A stretch of 64,000 nt of DNA from Hydrogenophaga sp. Its GTDB lineage: Bacteria; Pseudomonadota; Gammaproteobacteria; Burkholderiales; Burkholderiaceae_C. Shown here piece by piece: positions 42,606 through 51,476 of this stretch. A model generated the notes under the pieces. It did no database searches and had not been told where the DNA came from. It was given only the letters and a program-made list of their open reading frames with translations. The stretch's first letter is position 1; each line of letters starts with the position of its first letter. The translations under genes and the position numbers were made by a program. Where the stretch lies: positions 62,001-126,000 of the forward strand of contig NZ_JAUSCF010000035.1 of NCBI RefSeq assembly GCF_030651625.1, written 5' to 3'.

Positions 42606-44297
42606 ATGCTGATCGAAACCCTGGGCGCCGCTCGCGACATGGGGCGTCTCAACGCCATCCTGGGTGTGCTCATTCGCCACGGGTTTGGTGACAGCGTGCG
42701 CCGGCTTGGCCTGGCAGACAGTCTGGAGAAAGCCGGTCATGCCTTGCGCTGGGACCACGCGGCCGACCTGGCCCGGCTGGAGCCGCCGGTGCAGGTGCGG
42801 CTGGCACTCGAAGAGCTTGGCCCGGCCTTTGTGAAACTGGGGCAGGTGCTGGCGGGCCGTGCGGACCTCTTCGGCCCCGAGTGGATCGCCGAGTTTGAAA
42901 AGCTGCACAGCCATGTGCCTGCCGTGCCCCTGGAAACGCTGCGATCCCAGCTGGCTGAAGACCTGGGCGGCGAACCCGAGACCGTGTTTGCCCGATTCGA
43001 TCCCGTGCCCCTGGCCGCAGCGTCCATCGCGCAGGTCCACCGCGCGCAATTGCACGACGGCACCGAGGTGATCGTGAAGATCCGCCGCCCGGGCATTGTC
43101 ACCATCATCGCAGCCGACCTTCGCCTGCTGGAGCGCATGGCCACGGTGGCCGAGACCGAGCTGCCCTACCTCAAGCCTTACCGACCCCGGCAACTGGTGC
43201 GTGAACTCGCGCGCTCGCTCAAGCGTGAGCTGGATCTGGCCAGCGAATGCAGGAACGCCGAACGCGTGGCCGCCAACTTCGCTGACCAGCCCTGGATCGT
43301 GGTGCCACGCGTGCACTGGGCACACACCTCCGAGCGTGTCAACGTGCAGGACTTCATCGACGGTGTGCCAGGGCACGACTTGGGCCGCCTGGACGCCGAA
43401 GGGCTGAACCGCAAGCTGCTGGCGAGCAGGGGCAGTCAGGCTGTGCTGAAGATGATCGTGGAAGACGGCCTTTTTCATGCCGATCCGCATCCGGGCAACG
43501 TGTTCTACCTGCCTGACAACCGCATCGCCTTCATCGACTTCGGCATGATCGGCCGCCTCTCGCAGCGGCGCCGTGATGAACTGCTTGCCCTGCTGCTGGG
43601 CCTGGTCGAGCGCAACGCCCAGGCCGTGGCCGACGTGTTGCTGGACTGGGCCGGCGACGATCACATCGTGCAGCCGGCATTGCTGGAGACAGAGATCGAA
43701 GCCTTTGTCGACCAGTACCACGGCACGCCGCTGGCGCAGCTGAACCTGGGCCAGATGCTGGCCGACGTGACCGCGCTGCTGCGCGAACACCACCTGGGCC
43801 TGCCCAGCGACATGGCACTGCTCATCAAGGCCTTCATCACGCTCGAAGGCATGGGTCGCAACCTGGACCCGGACTTCCACATGACCACCGAAGCCCTGCC
43901 CATGCTGCAGCAGGTGGTGCGCGCCCGCTACGAGCCCAAGGCCATGGCCACCCGTGCCTGGCACACCTTGCGGCGCACGCTGGCGGTGGCCGAACAGCTG
44001 CCGCACGATGTTTCGCGGCTGCTGCGCAACGCACGACGCGGCCGCGTGCAGGTGGGCATCGAACTGGCGCACCTCAAGCGCGTGGGTGACCAGATCGATC
44101 GCGCAGCCAACCGCCTCGCCATGGCCCTGGTCATTGCTTCACTGGTGATCGGTTCGTCCATCGTCATGACGGTGCAAGGTGGGCCCACGCTGTTTGGTCT
44201 GCCGGTGTTCGGGTTTCTGGGCTTTGCCGGGGCGGTGGTGTGTGGCCTGTGGCTGATCCGCGCCATCTGGCGCAGCAGCCGGGGGCGCGACGTGTGA
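42606..44297 (+). CDS. ABC1/UbiB-family atypical kinase (AarF domain)
   Basis: 563 residues. The UbiB family motifs are 'LGPAFVKLGQVLAGRADLFGPEWIAEFEKL' (KxGQ), 'PLAAASIAQVHRAQLHDGTEVIVKI' (Ala-rich loop), 'ELDLASECRNAERV' and 'DGLFHADPHPGNVFY' with 'FIDFGMIG'. Two C-terminal membrane segments ('LALVIASLVIGSSIVM' and 'VFGFLGFAGAVVCGLWLI') anchor it. Members support ubiquinone synthesis or lipid homeostasis. It may be a UbiB paralogue rather than UbiB itself, since no other ubi genes are adjacent. Confidence 0.85.
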   Translation: MLIETLGAARDMGRLNAILGVLIRHGFGDSVRRLGLADSLEKAGHALRWDHAADLARLEPPVQVRLALEELGPAFVKLGQVLAGRADLFGPEWIAEFEKLHSHVPAVPLETLRSQLAEDLGGEPETVFARFDPVPLAAASIAQVHRAQLHDGTEVIVKIRRPGIVTIIAADLRLLERMATVAETELPYLKPYRPRQLVRELARSLKRELDLASECRNAERVAANFADQPWIVVPRVHWAHTSERVNVQDFIDGVPGHDLGRLDAEGLNRKLLASRGSQAVLKMIVEDGLFHADPHPGNVFYLPDNRIAFIDFGMIGRLSQRRRDELLALLLGLVERNAQAVADVLLDWAGDDHIVQPALLETEIEAFVDQYHGTPLAQLNLGQMLADVTALLREHHLGLPSDMALLIKAFITLEGMGRNLDPDFHMTTEALPMLQQVVRARYEPKAMATRAWHTLRRTLAVAEQLPHDVSRLLRNARRGRVQVGIELAHLKRVGDQIDRAANRLAMALVIASLVIGSSIVMTVQGGPTLFGLPVFGFLGFAGAVVCGLWLIRAIWRSSRGRDV

Positions 44298-44331
44298 GCA
44301 CCCTGACCGCACCGGGTCTCATAGCAGCCTT

Positions 44332-45096
44332 ATGACGACCTCTGAAGACCGCAAGTCCTTTGCATCCCGTGCGGGTGAGCAGCCGTTCTCGCCGCCGGCG
44401 CCCCGGCCTTTTTACCCTTGGATGCTTCTGGTGCTGGTGCTGGTGGCCGCAGCATGGTTTGGTTTTCGCAGTTTTCAGGAGACCTCCACTCTGGTACCTG
44501 TCGCAGCGCCACCTGCCGTGCCTCCCGTTTCGCCACAGCTGCCCACGCCCGATGCGGCGCAAGCTGTTGTGGCGCCGCTATCTCCCTCTGTCCCTCAGAC
44601 CATGGCCATGAAGCGCTGCACCCTCAACGGTCAGGTCAGCTACACCGATGGGGACTGCCCAGCCTTGGCCCAGGTGGAGGCCGTCAACCTCATGCCCAAC
44701 AGCGGCTGGACAGGATCGTCAAGCGCTGGGCGTACGACGATCGAGCGATGCAAGACCAGCGACAACCGCTATTTCTGGTCTGCCTCCCCTTGTCGGCAGC
44801 GGCTGGCGCAAGTGGACCGCTACGCCACGGTATCGGCGGGCATTCCTTTCGAACAGCAGGTCCATGAGGCAGAGGAACAACGGCGTGCCGCGAGGCCACC
44901 GAGTTCAGCGATTGCGCCATCCAGCGTGGCCACGGCAACAGGGAGCGGTGCCAAAGCCAGGCAGTGCAAAGCGCTGAACGACGAAATCGTGCATCTGGAT
45001 GCCTGGGCCCGCCAGCCGCTGACGGCCTGGCAACAGGACCGAATCCGGGAGAGACGCAAGGCGGCTCGGGATCAACAATTTGCGCTGAAATGTTGA
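44332..45096 (+). CDS. Membrane-anchored DUF4124-type protein
   Basis: 254 residues. One membrane segment (~28-46, 'YPWMLLVLVLVAAAWFGFRSF') is followed by a Pro/Ala-rich stretch and two short Cys-containing modules: 'KRCTLNGQVSYTDGDCP' and 'ERCKTSDNRYFWSASPC', both of the DUF4124 type. The C-terminus is charged and helical with further Cys residues. Function unknown; the soluble part is probably periplasmic. It follows the UbiB-family gene by 34 bases. Confidence 0.7.
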   Translation: MTTSEDRKSFASRAGEQPFSPPAPRPFYPWMLLVLVLVAAAWFGFRSFQETSTLVPVAAPPAVPPVSPQLPTPDAAQAVVAPLSPSVPQTMAMKRCTLNGQVSYTDGDCPALAQVEAVNLMPNSGWTGSSSAGRTTIERCKTSDNRYFWSASPCRQRLAQVDRYATVSAGIPFEQQVHEAEEQRRAARPPSSAIAPSSVATATGSGAKARQCKALNDEIVHLDAWARQPLTAWQQDRIRERRKAARDQQFALKC

Positions 45097-45485
45097 TGAA
45101 GCCCCGTTGTATTGGTAAACAACGGGGGGTGGCACGTTTTTCGCACCGGTGTTACATTAACTGGTTCGCCTTGAGCGACTGGCCGCGTCCGGGTCTTGAT
45201 GAACCGATGCATGAACCCCGGCAGAGGGTTTGCCAGTCAAGCCCCTCCATGGCGGGCCATGCCAGCCCCGTGCCTTTGCAAGCCCGGCGCCGTGGCAATA
45301 CCTCCCTCCTGTCGCCGATGCCCCTGCCGAGGCTCGTGCGCCGGTTCTGGCGAGGTGTGTCAACACCTCGTCATATCCGGATGATTCAGTAGGGTACCCC
45401 GGCGCCTGGGGCTGCCAATGTGTTTTTTGTGGGCGTATCCGGTTTTGCGGCGGTTGCTGCGAATCCAGCCCTTCAGTGCTTTTTG
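45097..45485. other. Long non-coding leader region upstream of the small gene and infA
   Basis: 389 bases. A hairpin CCCCGTTGT-N8-ACAACGGGG (45102-45127) comes six bases after the DUF4124 stop and may end that transcript, though its T-run is about ten bases away. Beyond it no reading frame is convincing. A long 5' untranslated leader for the 45486 gene is possible; I could not assign -35/-10 elements. Confidence 0.45.
45102..45127 (+). terminator. Possible terminator hairpin after the DUF4124-type gene
   Basis: A 9-bp perfect stem with an 8-base loop, six bases after the stop codon. The following bases are GGTGGCACGTTTTT, so the T-run is displaced, making intrinsic termination uncertain. Confidence 0.4.
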
Positions 45486-45752
45486 ATGATTCATACGACA
45501 ACGATTAAAACGACGAGACTCTCGCCACTCACCTTGGGCAAGTACCGCATTGCGGCCTGCCCCCGTCCACTGCCGGGCGGATTGTTTGCCGCGCAGGTGT
45601 CCATCGCCAGCGGCAGCGGCAGCGCATCCACTGCCCGCCTCATGCGCTTTGACAGTGCATTTCCCACACACGACGCGGCGGTCGACTACGCCCTCGCGCA
45701 AGGCATTGACTGGGTGCACGACACAGCGCGCCTGTCGGTGCGACCGAACTGA
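45486..45752 (+). CDS. Small conserved-looking protein upstream of infA, unknown function
   Basis: 88 residues, no recognised family. 'LGKYRIAACPRPLPGGLFAAQVSIASGSGSASTARLMRFD' reads as a compact strand-rich fold, and 'FPTHDAAVDYALAQGIDWV' as a final helix, a layout seen in small single-domain proteins of Burkholderiales. It has no signal peptide. The ATG has no strong ribosome-binding site. It ends 27 bases before infA and is likely co-transcribed with it. Confidence 0.6.
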   Translation: MIHTTTIKTTRLSPLTLGKYRIAACPRPLPGGLFAAQVSIASGSGSASTARLMRFDSAFPTHDAAVDYALAQGIDWVHDTARLSVRPN

Positions 45753-45779
45753 CCGATACTTCAGGAAAAGGAAAACACC

Positions 45780-46034
45780 ATGGCCAAAGAAGAACTGATT
45801 GACATGATGGGCATCGTCAACGAAGTGCTGCCAGACACGCGTTTTCGCGTGACGCTGGACAACGGGCACCAGTTGATTGCTTACTCAGCGGGCAAGATGA
45901 AGAAAAACCACATCCGCATCCTGGCGGGTGACCGGGTTTCTCTTGAACTCTCGCCCTACGACCTGACCAAGGGCCGCATCAACTTCCGCCACATCGAGGG
46001 CCGCGGCCCGATGGTGCCGCGCAAGCCGCGCTGA
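45780..46034 (+). CDS. infA: Translation initiation factor IF-1
   Basis: 84 residues, an OB-fold S1-like protein: '[47 protein letters not shown]' then '[21 protein letters not shown]'. It binds the ribosomal A site during initiation. It is longer at the C-terminus than ribosomal-cluster IF-1, and Burkholderiales often carry two infA copies; this one is away from ribosomal protein genes and is probably the second copy. AGGAAAAGGAAAAC precedes the ATG. Confidence 0.9.
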   Translation: MAKEELIDMMGIVNEVLPDTRFRVTLDNGHQLIAYSAGKMKKNHIRILAGDRVSLELSPYDLTKGRINFRHIEGRGPMVPRKPR

Positions 46035-46046
46035 ACGGGGTCTTCT

Positions 46047-46077
46047 GAGCTGGCCGGGCGTTTGATCGGCCAAGCTC
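46047..46077. terminator. Hairpin between convergent infA and SDR genes
   Basis: GAGCTGGCCG and CGGCCAAGCTC are nearly perfect complementary arms (one bulge) around a 10-base loop, 13 bases after the infA stop and 14 before the SDR stop on the other strand. It could serve both genes. There is no U-tract. Confidence 0.45.
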
Positions 46078-46090
46078 CCAGGGGGTGGTA

Positions 46091-46894
46091 TCACATGCCC
46101 ATGCCCCCATCCACCGGCAGGCCCACGCCGGTGATGAACTTTGCCGCGTCCGAACACAGGAATGCCACGGCATCGGCCATGTCTTCCACCGTGCCCAGGC
46201 GTCCCAGCGGTGTCTGATCGACGATGGCGGCCACCGCCGCTGCTGGCGAGGCAAACAGCCCGGCCGCCACGACGTCGCTGGCGAGCTTCATGCCCATGTC
46301 GGTGGGCACCAGACCGGGATAAATGGCGTTCACGCGCACCCCGTAACCCAGCTTGCCTGATTCCATGGCCGCCACGCGGGTGAGGCGGTCCACGGCCGAC
46401 TTGGTGGCCGAATAGCCGGCAATCGCCGGAAATGCGATGGTGGCCGCCACAGACGCGATGTTCACCACAACACCTCCCTTGCCGGCTTCACCGCCCGGGC
46501 GCATCACCCGAAACGCGTGTTTGAGGCCCAGGGCGGTGCCCACGATGTTCACGTCCAGCATGCAGCGCAGGGCCTCGGGGTCCAGGTTGACCAGCAAGGC
46601 GGTCTCTTCGATGCCGGCGTTGTTGATCAGGATGTCAAATCGTCCGAAGTTCTCCAGCATGGCGTTGGCGGCAACCAGCCACTGTGCCTCGTCCGTCACG
46701 TCCAGTTCAATGAATGCGACATCGCCTCCGGCCGCTCCCAGTTCGCGCGTGGCCTGACGACCCTCATCCACCCGCACGTCGCCAATCATCACCGCTGCAC
46801 CAGCCTGCGCGAGTGCCCGGGCCATTCCCGCACCCAGCCCGCGAGCCCCGCCAGTAACCAATGCCGCTCGTCCCTGAAGGTTGAATGTCGACAT
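46091..46894 (-). CDS. Short-chain dehydrogenase/reductase (SDR), 3-oxoacyl-ACP reductase-like
   Basis: 267 residues. The cofactor motif is 'ALVTGGARGLGAGMARAL'; 'NNAG' occurs near residue 95; the catalytic Ser is in 'NIASVAATIAFPAIAGYSATKSA', with Tyr-x3-Lys in the same block. 'IYPGLVPTDMG' and 'FITGVGLPVDGGMG' close the fold. It would reduce or oxidise a ketone or alcohol with NAD(P)H. The substrate is not evident. It stands alone on the minus strand. Confidence 0.88.
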   Translation of the reverse strand: MSTFNLQGRAALVTGGARGLGAGMARALAQAGAAVMIGDVRVDEGRQATRELGAAGGDVAFIELDVTDEAQWLVAANAMLENFGRFDILINNAGIEETALLVNLDPEALRCMLDVNIVGTALGLKHAFRVMRPGGEAGKGGVVVNIASVAATIAFPAIAGYSATKSAVDRLTRVAAMESGKLGYGVRVNAIYPGLVPTDMGMKLASDVVAAGLFASPAAAVAAIVDQTPLGRLGTVEDMADAVAFLCSDAAKFITGVGLPVDGGMGM

Positions 46895-47050
46895 GGGTTG
46901 CTCCTGTGTGGTGTTGTGTGGCGCTCATTAAGTACGCCTGAAATCCGCGACTTTATCCACCGGGAAATCCTTGATCGCACCGCCCCTGTCGGATTTGACA
47001 CCTTCGCGCGTTGGCTGGGGGATGCCCTTGCTCGCAACGAGGTTGGCAGT

Positions 47051-48157
47051 TCAGCCGAAAAGCTGCTTCAAGTCTGCCGAGCTGTGCGCGCCCACGTCGG
47101 AAAAATGGTCCAGAAGCCAGCGCTGTCCGTGTTCCCGCCCCAGCGTGAACAGCATTTCGAAAAAGCGCTGCCCCGCCGCCGCCTTCGTTTCAGAGCCCAG
47201 TTCACGCATCAGTTCACCGGGCTCGATGGCGTGAAACCGGGCCTGAGCCAGTCGGTTTTCCAGCTGGCCCCGGCGCCACCGAGGGGTGTCCAGGGCGCGC
47301 GAGCCCAATTGGGCAATCAGGCGCATTTCCCGTAGAAACGTGGCATTGAAAGCCAGTTCCATCGTGCGCTGATCGATGTCCTTGGCCGACTTGGGCGCGT
47401 CTCCCCAGGTCAGTGGCGTGAGCAAGATCAGCAGCGTGTCGCGAGCCTGGCAATCCAGCAGCAGCGGATAGACGGCAGGATTGGCTGAATAGCCGCCGTC
47501 CCAATGTGGCTGGCCGTCGATCAGCACGCTGCGGTGCAGCCGGGGCAGGCAGGCCGAGGCCAGCAGCGCGTCCAGGCTGATCTCCGGGTTCTGGAACAGA
47601 CGCAGCCGGCCGGTGTTGGCTTCGGTGGCCGCAATGAACAGCCTCACTGGTGAACGGACGCGCAGTTGTTCAAAATCGATCTGCGTCTTGATCACATCGC
47701 GCAGCGGATTGTGGTCAAAGGGGTTGAGCTGCTCGGGCGACAGGTAGTGTGTCCACTGCAGCATCAGTCGCATGGCCGGGGCGAGCCGGAAGCCCAGGCC
47801 ATCGGCCGTGGGTACGGCACCCTCAAACGGCAGGCTGCTGGCAACGGCCGTCCAGAAGCTGCGCAGGGCCTCTCGAGCTCCTTCGTTTCCACCCGTCATC
47901 AACCCCTGGGCCAGCACCACCGCGTTCATCGCCCCGGCACTGGTGCCACTCACCCCGTCAAAGCCCAGCCTGCCGTCCTCCAGCAAGGCATCGAGCACCC
48001 CCCAGGTGAAGGCGCCATGCGCACCGCCGCCCTGCAGTGCCAGGTTCAACGTGGGTGGGGTGCTCGCTCGCCAGGGCAGTCGCATGTCGGTCTTTCGGTC
48101 CTTGAACTTTCCATGTTCGCATGCTTGCTGGACTGCAATGCAAGGAGCAGGATCCAT
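47051..48157 (-). CDS. Patatin-like phospholipase family protein
   Basis: 368 residues from an ATG with AGGAA nine bases upstream; a second ATG 72 bases downstream (giving 'MRLPWRASTPP') is the start that most relatives would suggest. The patatin motifs are intact: oxyanion loop 'LALQGGGAHGAFTWGVLDAL', nucleophile 'GTSAGAMNAVVL' (G-x-S-x-G) and the aspartate in 'HWDGGYSANPA' (D-G-G). It is a cytoplasmic or membrane-associated lipid acyl hydrolase. It follows aroG on the same strand by 33 bases. Confidence 0.85.
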   Translation of the reverse strand: MDPAPCIAVQQACEHGKFKDRKTDMRLPWRASTPPTLNLALQGGGAHGAFTWGVLDALLEDGRLGFDGVSGTSAGAMNAVVLAQGLMTGGNEGAREALRSFWTAVASSLPFEGAVPTADGLGFRLAPAMRLMLQWTHYLSPEQLNPFDHNPLRDVIKTQIDFEQLRVRSPVRLFIAATEANTGRLRLFQNPEISLDALLASACLPRLHRSVLIDGQPHWDGGYSANPAVYPLLLDCQARDTLLILLTPLTWGDAPKSAKDIDQRTMELAFNATFLREMRLIAQLGSRALDTPRWRRGQLENRLAQARFHAIEPGELMRELGSETKAAAGQRFFEMLFTLGREHGQRWLLDHFSDVGAHSSADLKQLFG

Positions 48158-48190
48158 GATGCTGCTTCCTGAGCCCGAGGCTGGATCTGT

Positions 48191-49285
48191 TCATCCCCTC
48201 CTTGTCCGTACCGCATCGGCGAGTGCTTGCAGCACCGGCACGGTCTGCTCGAAACCGATGCAGGCGTCGGTCACGCTCACGCCTTGCTTGAGCGGCTGGC
48301 CGGGCACGATGTCCTGCCGCCCTTCGTTGATATGGCTCTCGATCATCAGCCCGGTGATGCGGTGGTCACCTGCGGCGATCTGCCTCGCCACGTCGGCCGC
48401 CACCTCGATCTGCTTGCGGTGCTGCTTGCTGCTGTTGGCATGTGACACATCGATCATCACCTGTTCACGCAGCCCTCCGGCCTTGAGCACGGCGCAGGTC
48501 GCATTCACATCGTCTGCGCTGTAGTTCGGCGCCTTGCCGCCGCGCAGGATGACATGGCAATCGGCATTGCCGCGCGTCTCGAAGATGGCGGCCTGGCCCA
48601 TCTTGGTCATGCCCATGAACGCGTGTGGCGCCTGCGCGGCCAGGATAGCGTCGCTGGCCACTTTCACACCCCCGTCGGTGCCGTTCTTGAAGCCAACCGG
48701 GCAGCTCAGGCCGCTGGCGAGCTGGCGGTGACTCTGGCTCTCGGTGGTGCGCGCGCCGATGGCACCCCAGCTCACCAGATCGCTGATGAACTGCGGGCTC
48801 AACAGATCCAGGAATTCGGTGCCCACCGGCAGGCCCAGCGCCAGCACGTCCAGCAGCAGCTGGCGGGCCATTTCCAGTCCTTCGTTGATCGCGAAGCTGC
48901 CATCCAGGTGCGGGTCGTTGATGTAGCCCTTCCAGCCCACGGTGGTACGTGGTTTTTCAAAGTACACGCGCATGACGATGAGCAGTTCGCTGGCGTGCGC
49001 ATCGGTCTGTGCCTTCAGCTGGCGCGCGTACGCCATGGCCTGGTCGTGATCGTGGATGGAGCACGGACCCACCACCACGATCAGGCGGTCGTCGCGCCCG
49101 TGCAGCACCTGCGAGATGGCTTTGCGGCTGCTTTCCACCAGCGCCTGCACCGCATCTGGCGCAGGCAGCCACTCCTGCAGAAGCGCGGGCGTGATCAAGG
49201 GGCGCACCGCGCCAATGCGCAGGTCGTCGATTCGGGTGGTGTCGTGCGTGGACAGAGAGGCGGCGGGGTGAACGTGCTGGGTCAT
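48191..49285 (-). CDS. aroG: 3-deoxy-7-phosphoheptulonate (DAHP) synthase, class I
   Basis: 364 residues, typical AroF/G/H length. 'RLIVVVGPCSIHDHDQAMAYA', 'MRVYFEKPRTTVGWKG', 'PVGTEFLDLLSPQFISDLVSWGAIGARTTESQSHR' and 'PVGFKNGTDGGVKVA' are the substrate- and metal-binding blocks, with 'MIDVSHANSSKQHRKQ' and 'GLMIESHINEGRQD' closing the barrel. It joins phosphoenolpyruvate and erythrose-4-phosphate, starting aromatic amino acid synthesis. Which of Phe, Tyr or Trp inhibits it cannot be told, so the symbol is provisional. Confidence 0.9.
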   Translation of the reverse strand: MTQHVHPAASLSTHDTTRIDDLRIGAVRPLITPALLQEWLPAPDAVQALVESSRKAISQVLHGRDDRLIVVVGPCSIHDHDQAMAYARQLKAQTDAHASELLIVMRVYFEKPRTTVGWKGYINDPHLDGSFAINEGLEMARQLLLDVLALGLPVGTEFLDLLSPQFISDLVSWGAIGARTTESQSHRQLASGLSCPVGFKNGTDGGVKVASDAILAAQAPHAFMGMTKMGQAAIFETRGNADCHVILRGGKAPNYSADDVNATCAVLKAGGLREQVMIDVSHANSSKQHRKQIEVAADVARQIAAGDHRITGLMIESHINEGRQDIVPGQPLKQGVSVTDACIGFEQTVPVLQALADAVRTRRG

Positions 49286-49410
49286 GATGCCGCGATTGTC
49301 GCAGCCGAATGTTTCAGGGCATCCATTCAGCCAGCGATCGCGAGACACGCGGCGGGGTGGTCGCGGCCGTCGTGCATGAGCTGCAAGGCCGGCGCCACCA
49401 AACGTCAGCG

Positions 49411-50046
49411 TCACCCTCCTGCGCGTCCCAACCGTTGAACGCCGGCGTTCGTTCCTAGCAGCTTGGGCAAGGCTTTTCTGGCGCAGCGCTGCAGGGACAT
49501 CAGGAAGCCATGGTGGGGGTCGACCACGCCGTGGCGCTCGCAGAGGTCGCGCTGGATTCGCGCGAGCAGCTCGGCGGCCATCTCGGCATCGGCCAGGGCG
49601 CGGTGCGCCTGTCCGGTGCGCGGCAGCTGAAACCAGTCCACCAGCACGCCGAGCCTGTGGCTGGGCACCTCTGGGTACAGCCGGCGCGACAGCAGCACGG
49701 TGCAGGCAAACGGGTGCGGTGCCGGCAGGCCTGCGCGGCTCAGTTCGGCTTGCCAGTAGCGCTGGTCAAACCCGGCGTTGTGGGCCACCAGCGGGGTGTC
49801 GCCGACAAAGCGGGCGGCGTCCGTCATCACGGCTTCTGCCGGTGGCGCTGCGGCGATCATGGCGTTGGTGATGCCAGTGAGCTGGGTGATGAACGACGGG
49901 ATGCGCACGCCCGCGTTCATCAGGCTCTGGAAGCGGTCCACCACCCGGCCGGCTTCGGTGAGCACGATCGCCACTTCGGTGGCGCGGTCGCCCATGTTGG
50001 GCGAGATGCCGGTGGTTTCAAAATCGATGACGGCGATGCGGGCCAT
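49411..50046 (-). CDS. DEDDh 3'-5' exonuclease (DnaQ/epsilon-like)
   Basis: 211 residues. The three exonuclease motifs are clear: 'AVIDFETTGISP' (D, E), 'PLVAHNAGFDQRYW' (D) and 'AHRALADAEMAAELL' (H, D). It has the size of a stand-alone proofreading-type exonuclease, not a polymerase fusion. Relatives act in replication fidelity, RNA end trimming or repair. 'HGVVDPHHGFLMSLQRCARKAL' is a lineage-specific tail. It stands 125 bases upstream-side of aroG on the same strand. Confidence 0.85.
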   Translation of the reverse strand: MARIAVIDFETTGISPNMGDRATEVAIVLTEAGRVVDRFQSLMNAGVRIPSFITQLTGITNAMIAAAPPAEAVMTDAARFVGDTPLVAHNAGFDQRYWQAELSRAGLPAPHPFACTVLLSRRLYPEVPSHRLGVLVDWFQLPRTGQAHRALADAEMAAELLARIQRDLCERHGVVDPHHGFLMSLQRCARKALPKLLGTNAGVQRLGRAGG

Positions 50047-50192
50047 GGCGTGGGCAGGGGCGCTGCCGCTGGGTCAGAAGTCTGCATGGTATCGCCTGCA
50101 CCACAGCCCCGGGCGGCCAACGCAGGGGGTTGACGCCCCTCCGCGCTGTGGCGACCCCGCGAAGGGCGTTTCACGCAGGACGCAAGACCCGA

Positions 50193-51476
50193 TCAAAGTG
50201 CCGCGCACTGGTCTTCTTTGGACGACGCCGTGTTGCCCGAGCCGGTGGGGGCAGGCGCGTTTTCCTTGCATTGGAGGTTGCCGCGTGCGCGGTTGCCGTT
50301 CAGGGTCGCGCCGCCGCGGTTTTTGAAGATCTGGATGTCGCCATCCACCCGCAGGTTCAGCAGCGAAATCGAGCCCGGGTTTTCTTCCAGCTGCACATTG
50401 CCGCCCACGGCCGCGCCGTTGACCACCACGCGCTGGCCGTTCTTGATCTGGATCGAACCCCCGTAGGTGCCTGCGCTGACCTGCACCACGCCTACCCGGT
50501 CGCCCTGCAGGTTGCCGTTGACCGCCACGTTGCGTGCGTCCACCGAGGCCCCGGATCCGAGCTGGATGTTGCCGGTGAGCCGCGTGCCGATGAGCTCGCA
50601 GCGGGCACCGCCCGGCACGCTCACGTTGGCGTAGGTCTGCGCACCCAGGCTCACGTTCTGGCAGGTGACATTGCTGCCGTTGGCGAAGGTGGCCGAAGGA
50701 AGGCTGGAGGTGTCGCCCGGGGGCGGGTTGGCCGGCGGGTTGTTGCCGCCACCCGTACCGCCCGTACCACCCGTCGGGGTGCCCGCGCCACCCAGCCCGC
50801 TGCACTGGTCCTCCAGCGATGCGGCGGTGTTGCCCGAGCCCTGCGGTGCGGGGTTGTTGTCCTTGCATTGCAGGTTGCCGTTGATGCGGTTGCTGTTGAG
50901 GGTCGCACCGCCGCGGTTGCTGAACACCTGGATGTTGCCGCCCACGCGGTTGCCCTGGGCGATCAGCTGGCCCCGGTTGCTTTCAAACTGGATGTCGCCG
51001 TTGATGGTGCTGCTGACCACCGTGGCCCGTTGGCCCTGTTTGACCTGCACGCTGCCGGTGAGGCGTGTGTTGCCAGCCAGCAGCACGCTGGCGGCGCCGT
51101 CGCCCTGCACATTGCCGATCACTTCCACATCGCGCGCGTCCAGCACACTGCCTGCGTTGAGCTTGATGTTTCCGTCCACCCGGGTGTTCTGCAGCACACA
51201 GACCTGGCCAGCAGGCACTTCGATGTTGCCGGACGAGACCGCACCCAACGCCACGTTGCCGCAGCTGTACAAGGTGTTGGGAACCGGCAGGGGTCCTGCA
51301 GGCAGCGCAGGGGCGGCCGCCAGCGATACCGGCGCTGCCTCAGCCTCGCCACCTCCGCCACCCCCGCCGCAGGCTGTCAGCACGCCAGCAAACAAGGCAA
51401 GCGGCCAGAGCGCAAGGGAAGAGCGAAGATCATTGAATGAAACGGAACGCGAAAACGGATGGGTCGTGAGGTGCAT
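50193..51476 (-). CDS. Surface lipoprotein with two homologous beta-helix-like halves
   Basis: 427 residues. Signal with lipobox 'FAGVLTACG' followed by a Gly7-type spacer and Ala/Pro-rich linker. Two halves ~200 residues apart repeat the same pattern of short turns ('TRVDGNIKLNAGS' against 'TRLTGNIQLGSGA'; 'NGNLQCKDN' against 'RGNLQCKEN', each ending in 'GSGNTA.S.EDQC'). The G-N-I/V/L-Q-x ladders indicate a right-handed beta-helix as in bactofilin-like or polymer-forming proteins. A Gly/Thr/Pro linker (~232-255) joins the halves. AGGAGAAAACC precedes the ATG. Function unknown. Confidence 0.75.
   Translation of the reverse strand: MHLTTHPFSRSVSFNDLRSSLALWPLALFAGVLTACGGGGGGGEAEAAPVSLAAAPALPAGPLPVPNTLYSCGNVALGAVSSGNIEVPAGQVCVLQNTRVDGNIKLNAGSVLDARDVEVIGNVQGDGAASVLLAGNTRLTGSVQVKQGQRATVVSSTINGDIQFESNRGQLIAQGNRVGGNIQVFSNRGGATLNSNRINGNLQCKDNNPAPQGSGNTAASLEDQCSGLGGAGTPTGGTGGTGGGNNPPANPPPGDTSSLPSATFANGSNVTCQNVSLGAQTYANVSVPGGARCELIGTRLTGNIQLGSGASVDARNVAVNGNLQGDRVGVVQVSAGTYGGSIQIKNGQRVVVNGAAVGGNVQLEENPGSISLLNLRVDGDIQIFKNRGGATLNGNRARGNLQCKENAPAPTGSGNTASSKEDQCAAL

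Noticed and set aside
42099-44072. A 657-codon minus-strand reading frame opposite the thioesterase and UbiB-family genes
   Set aside because: The opposite strand encodes clear motif-bearing proteins; the reading frame is a GC-rich shadow.
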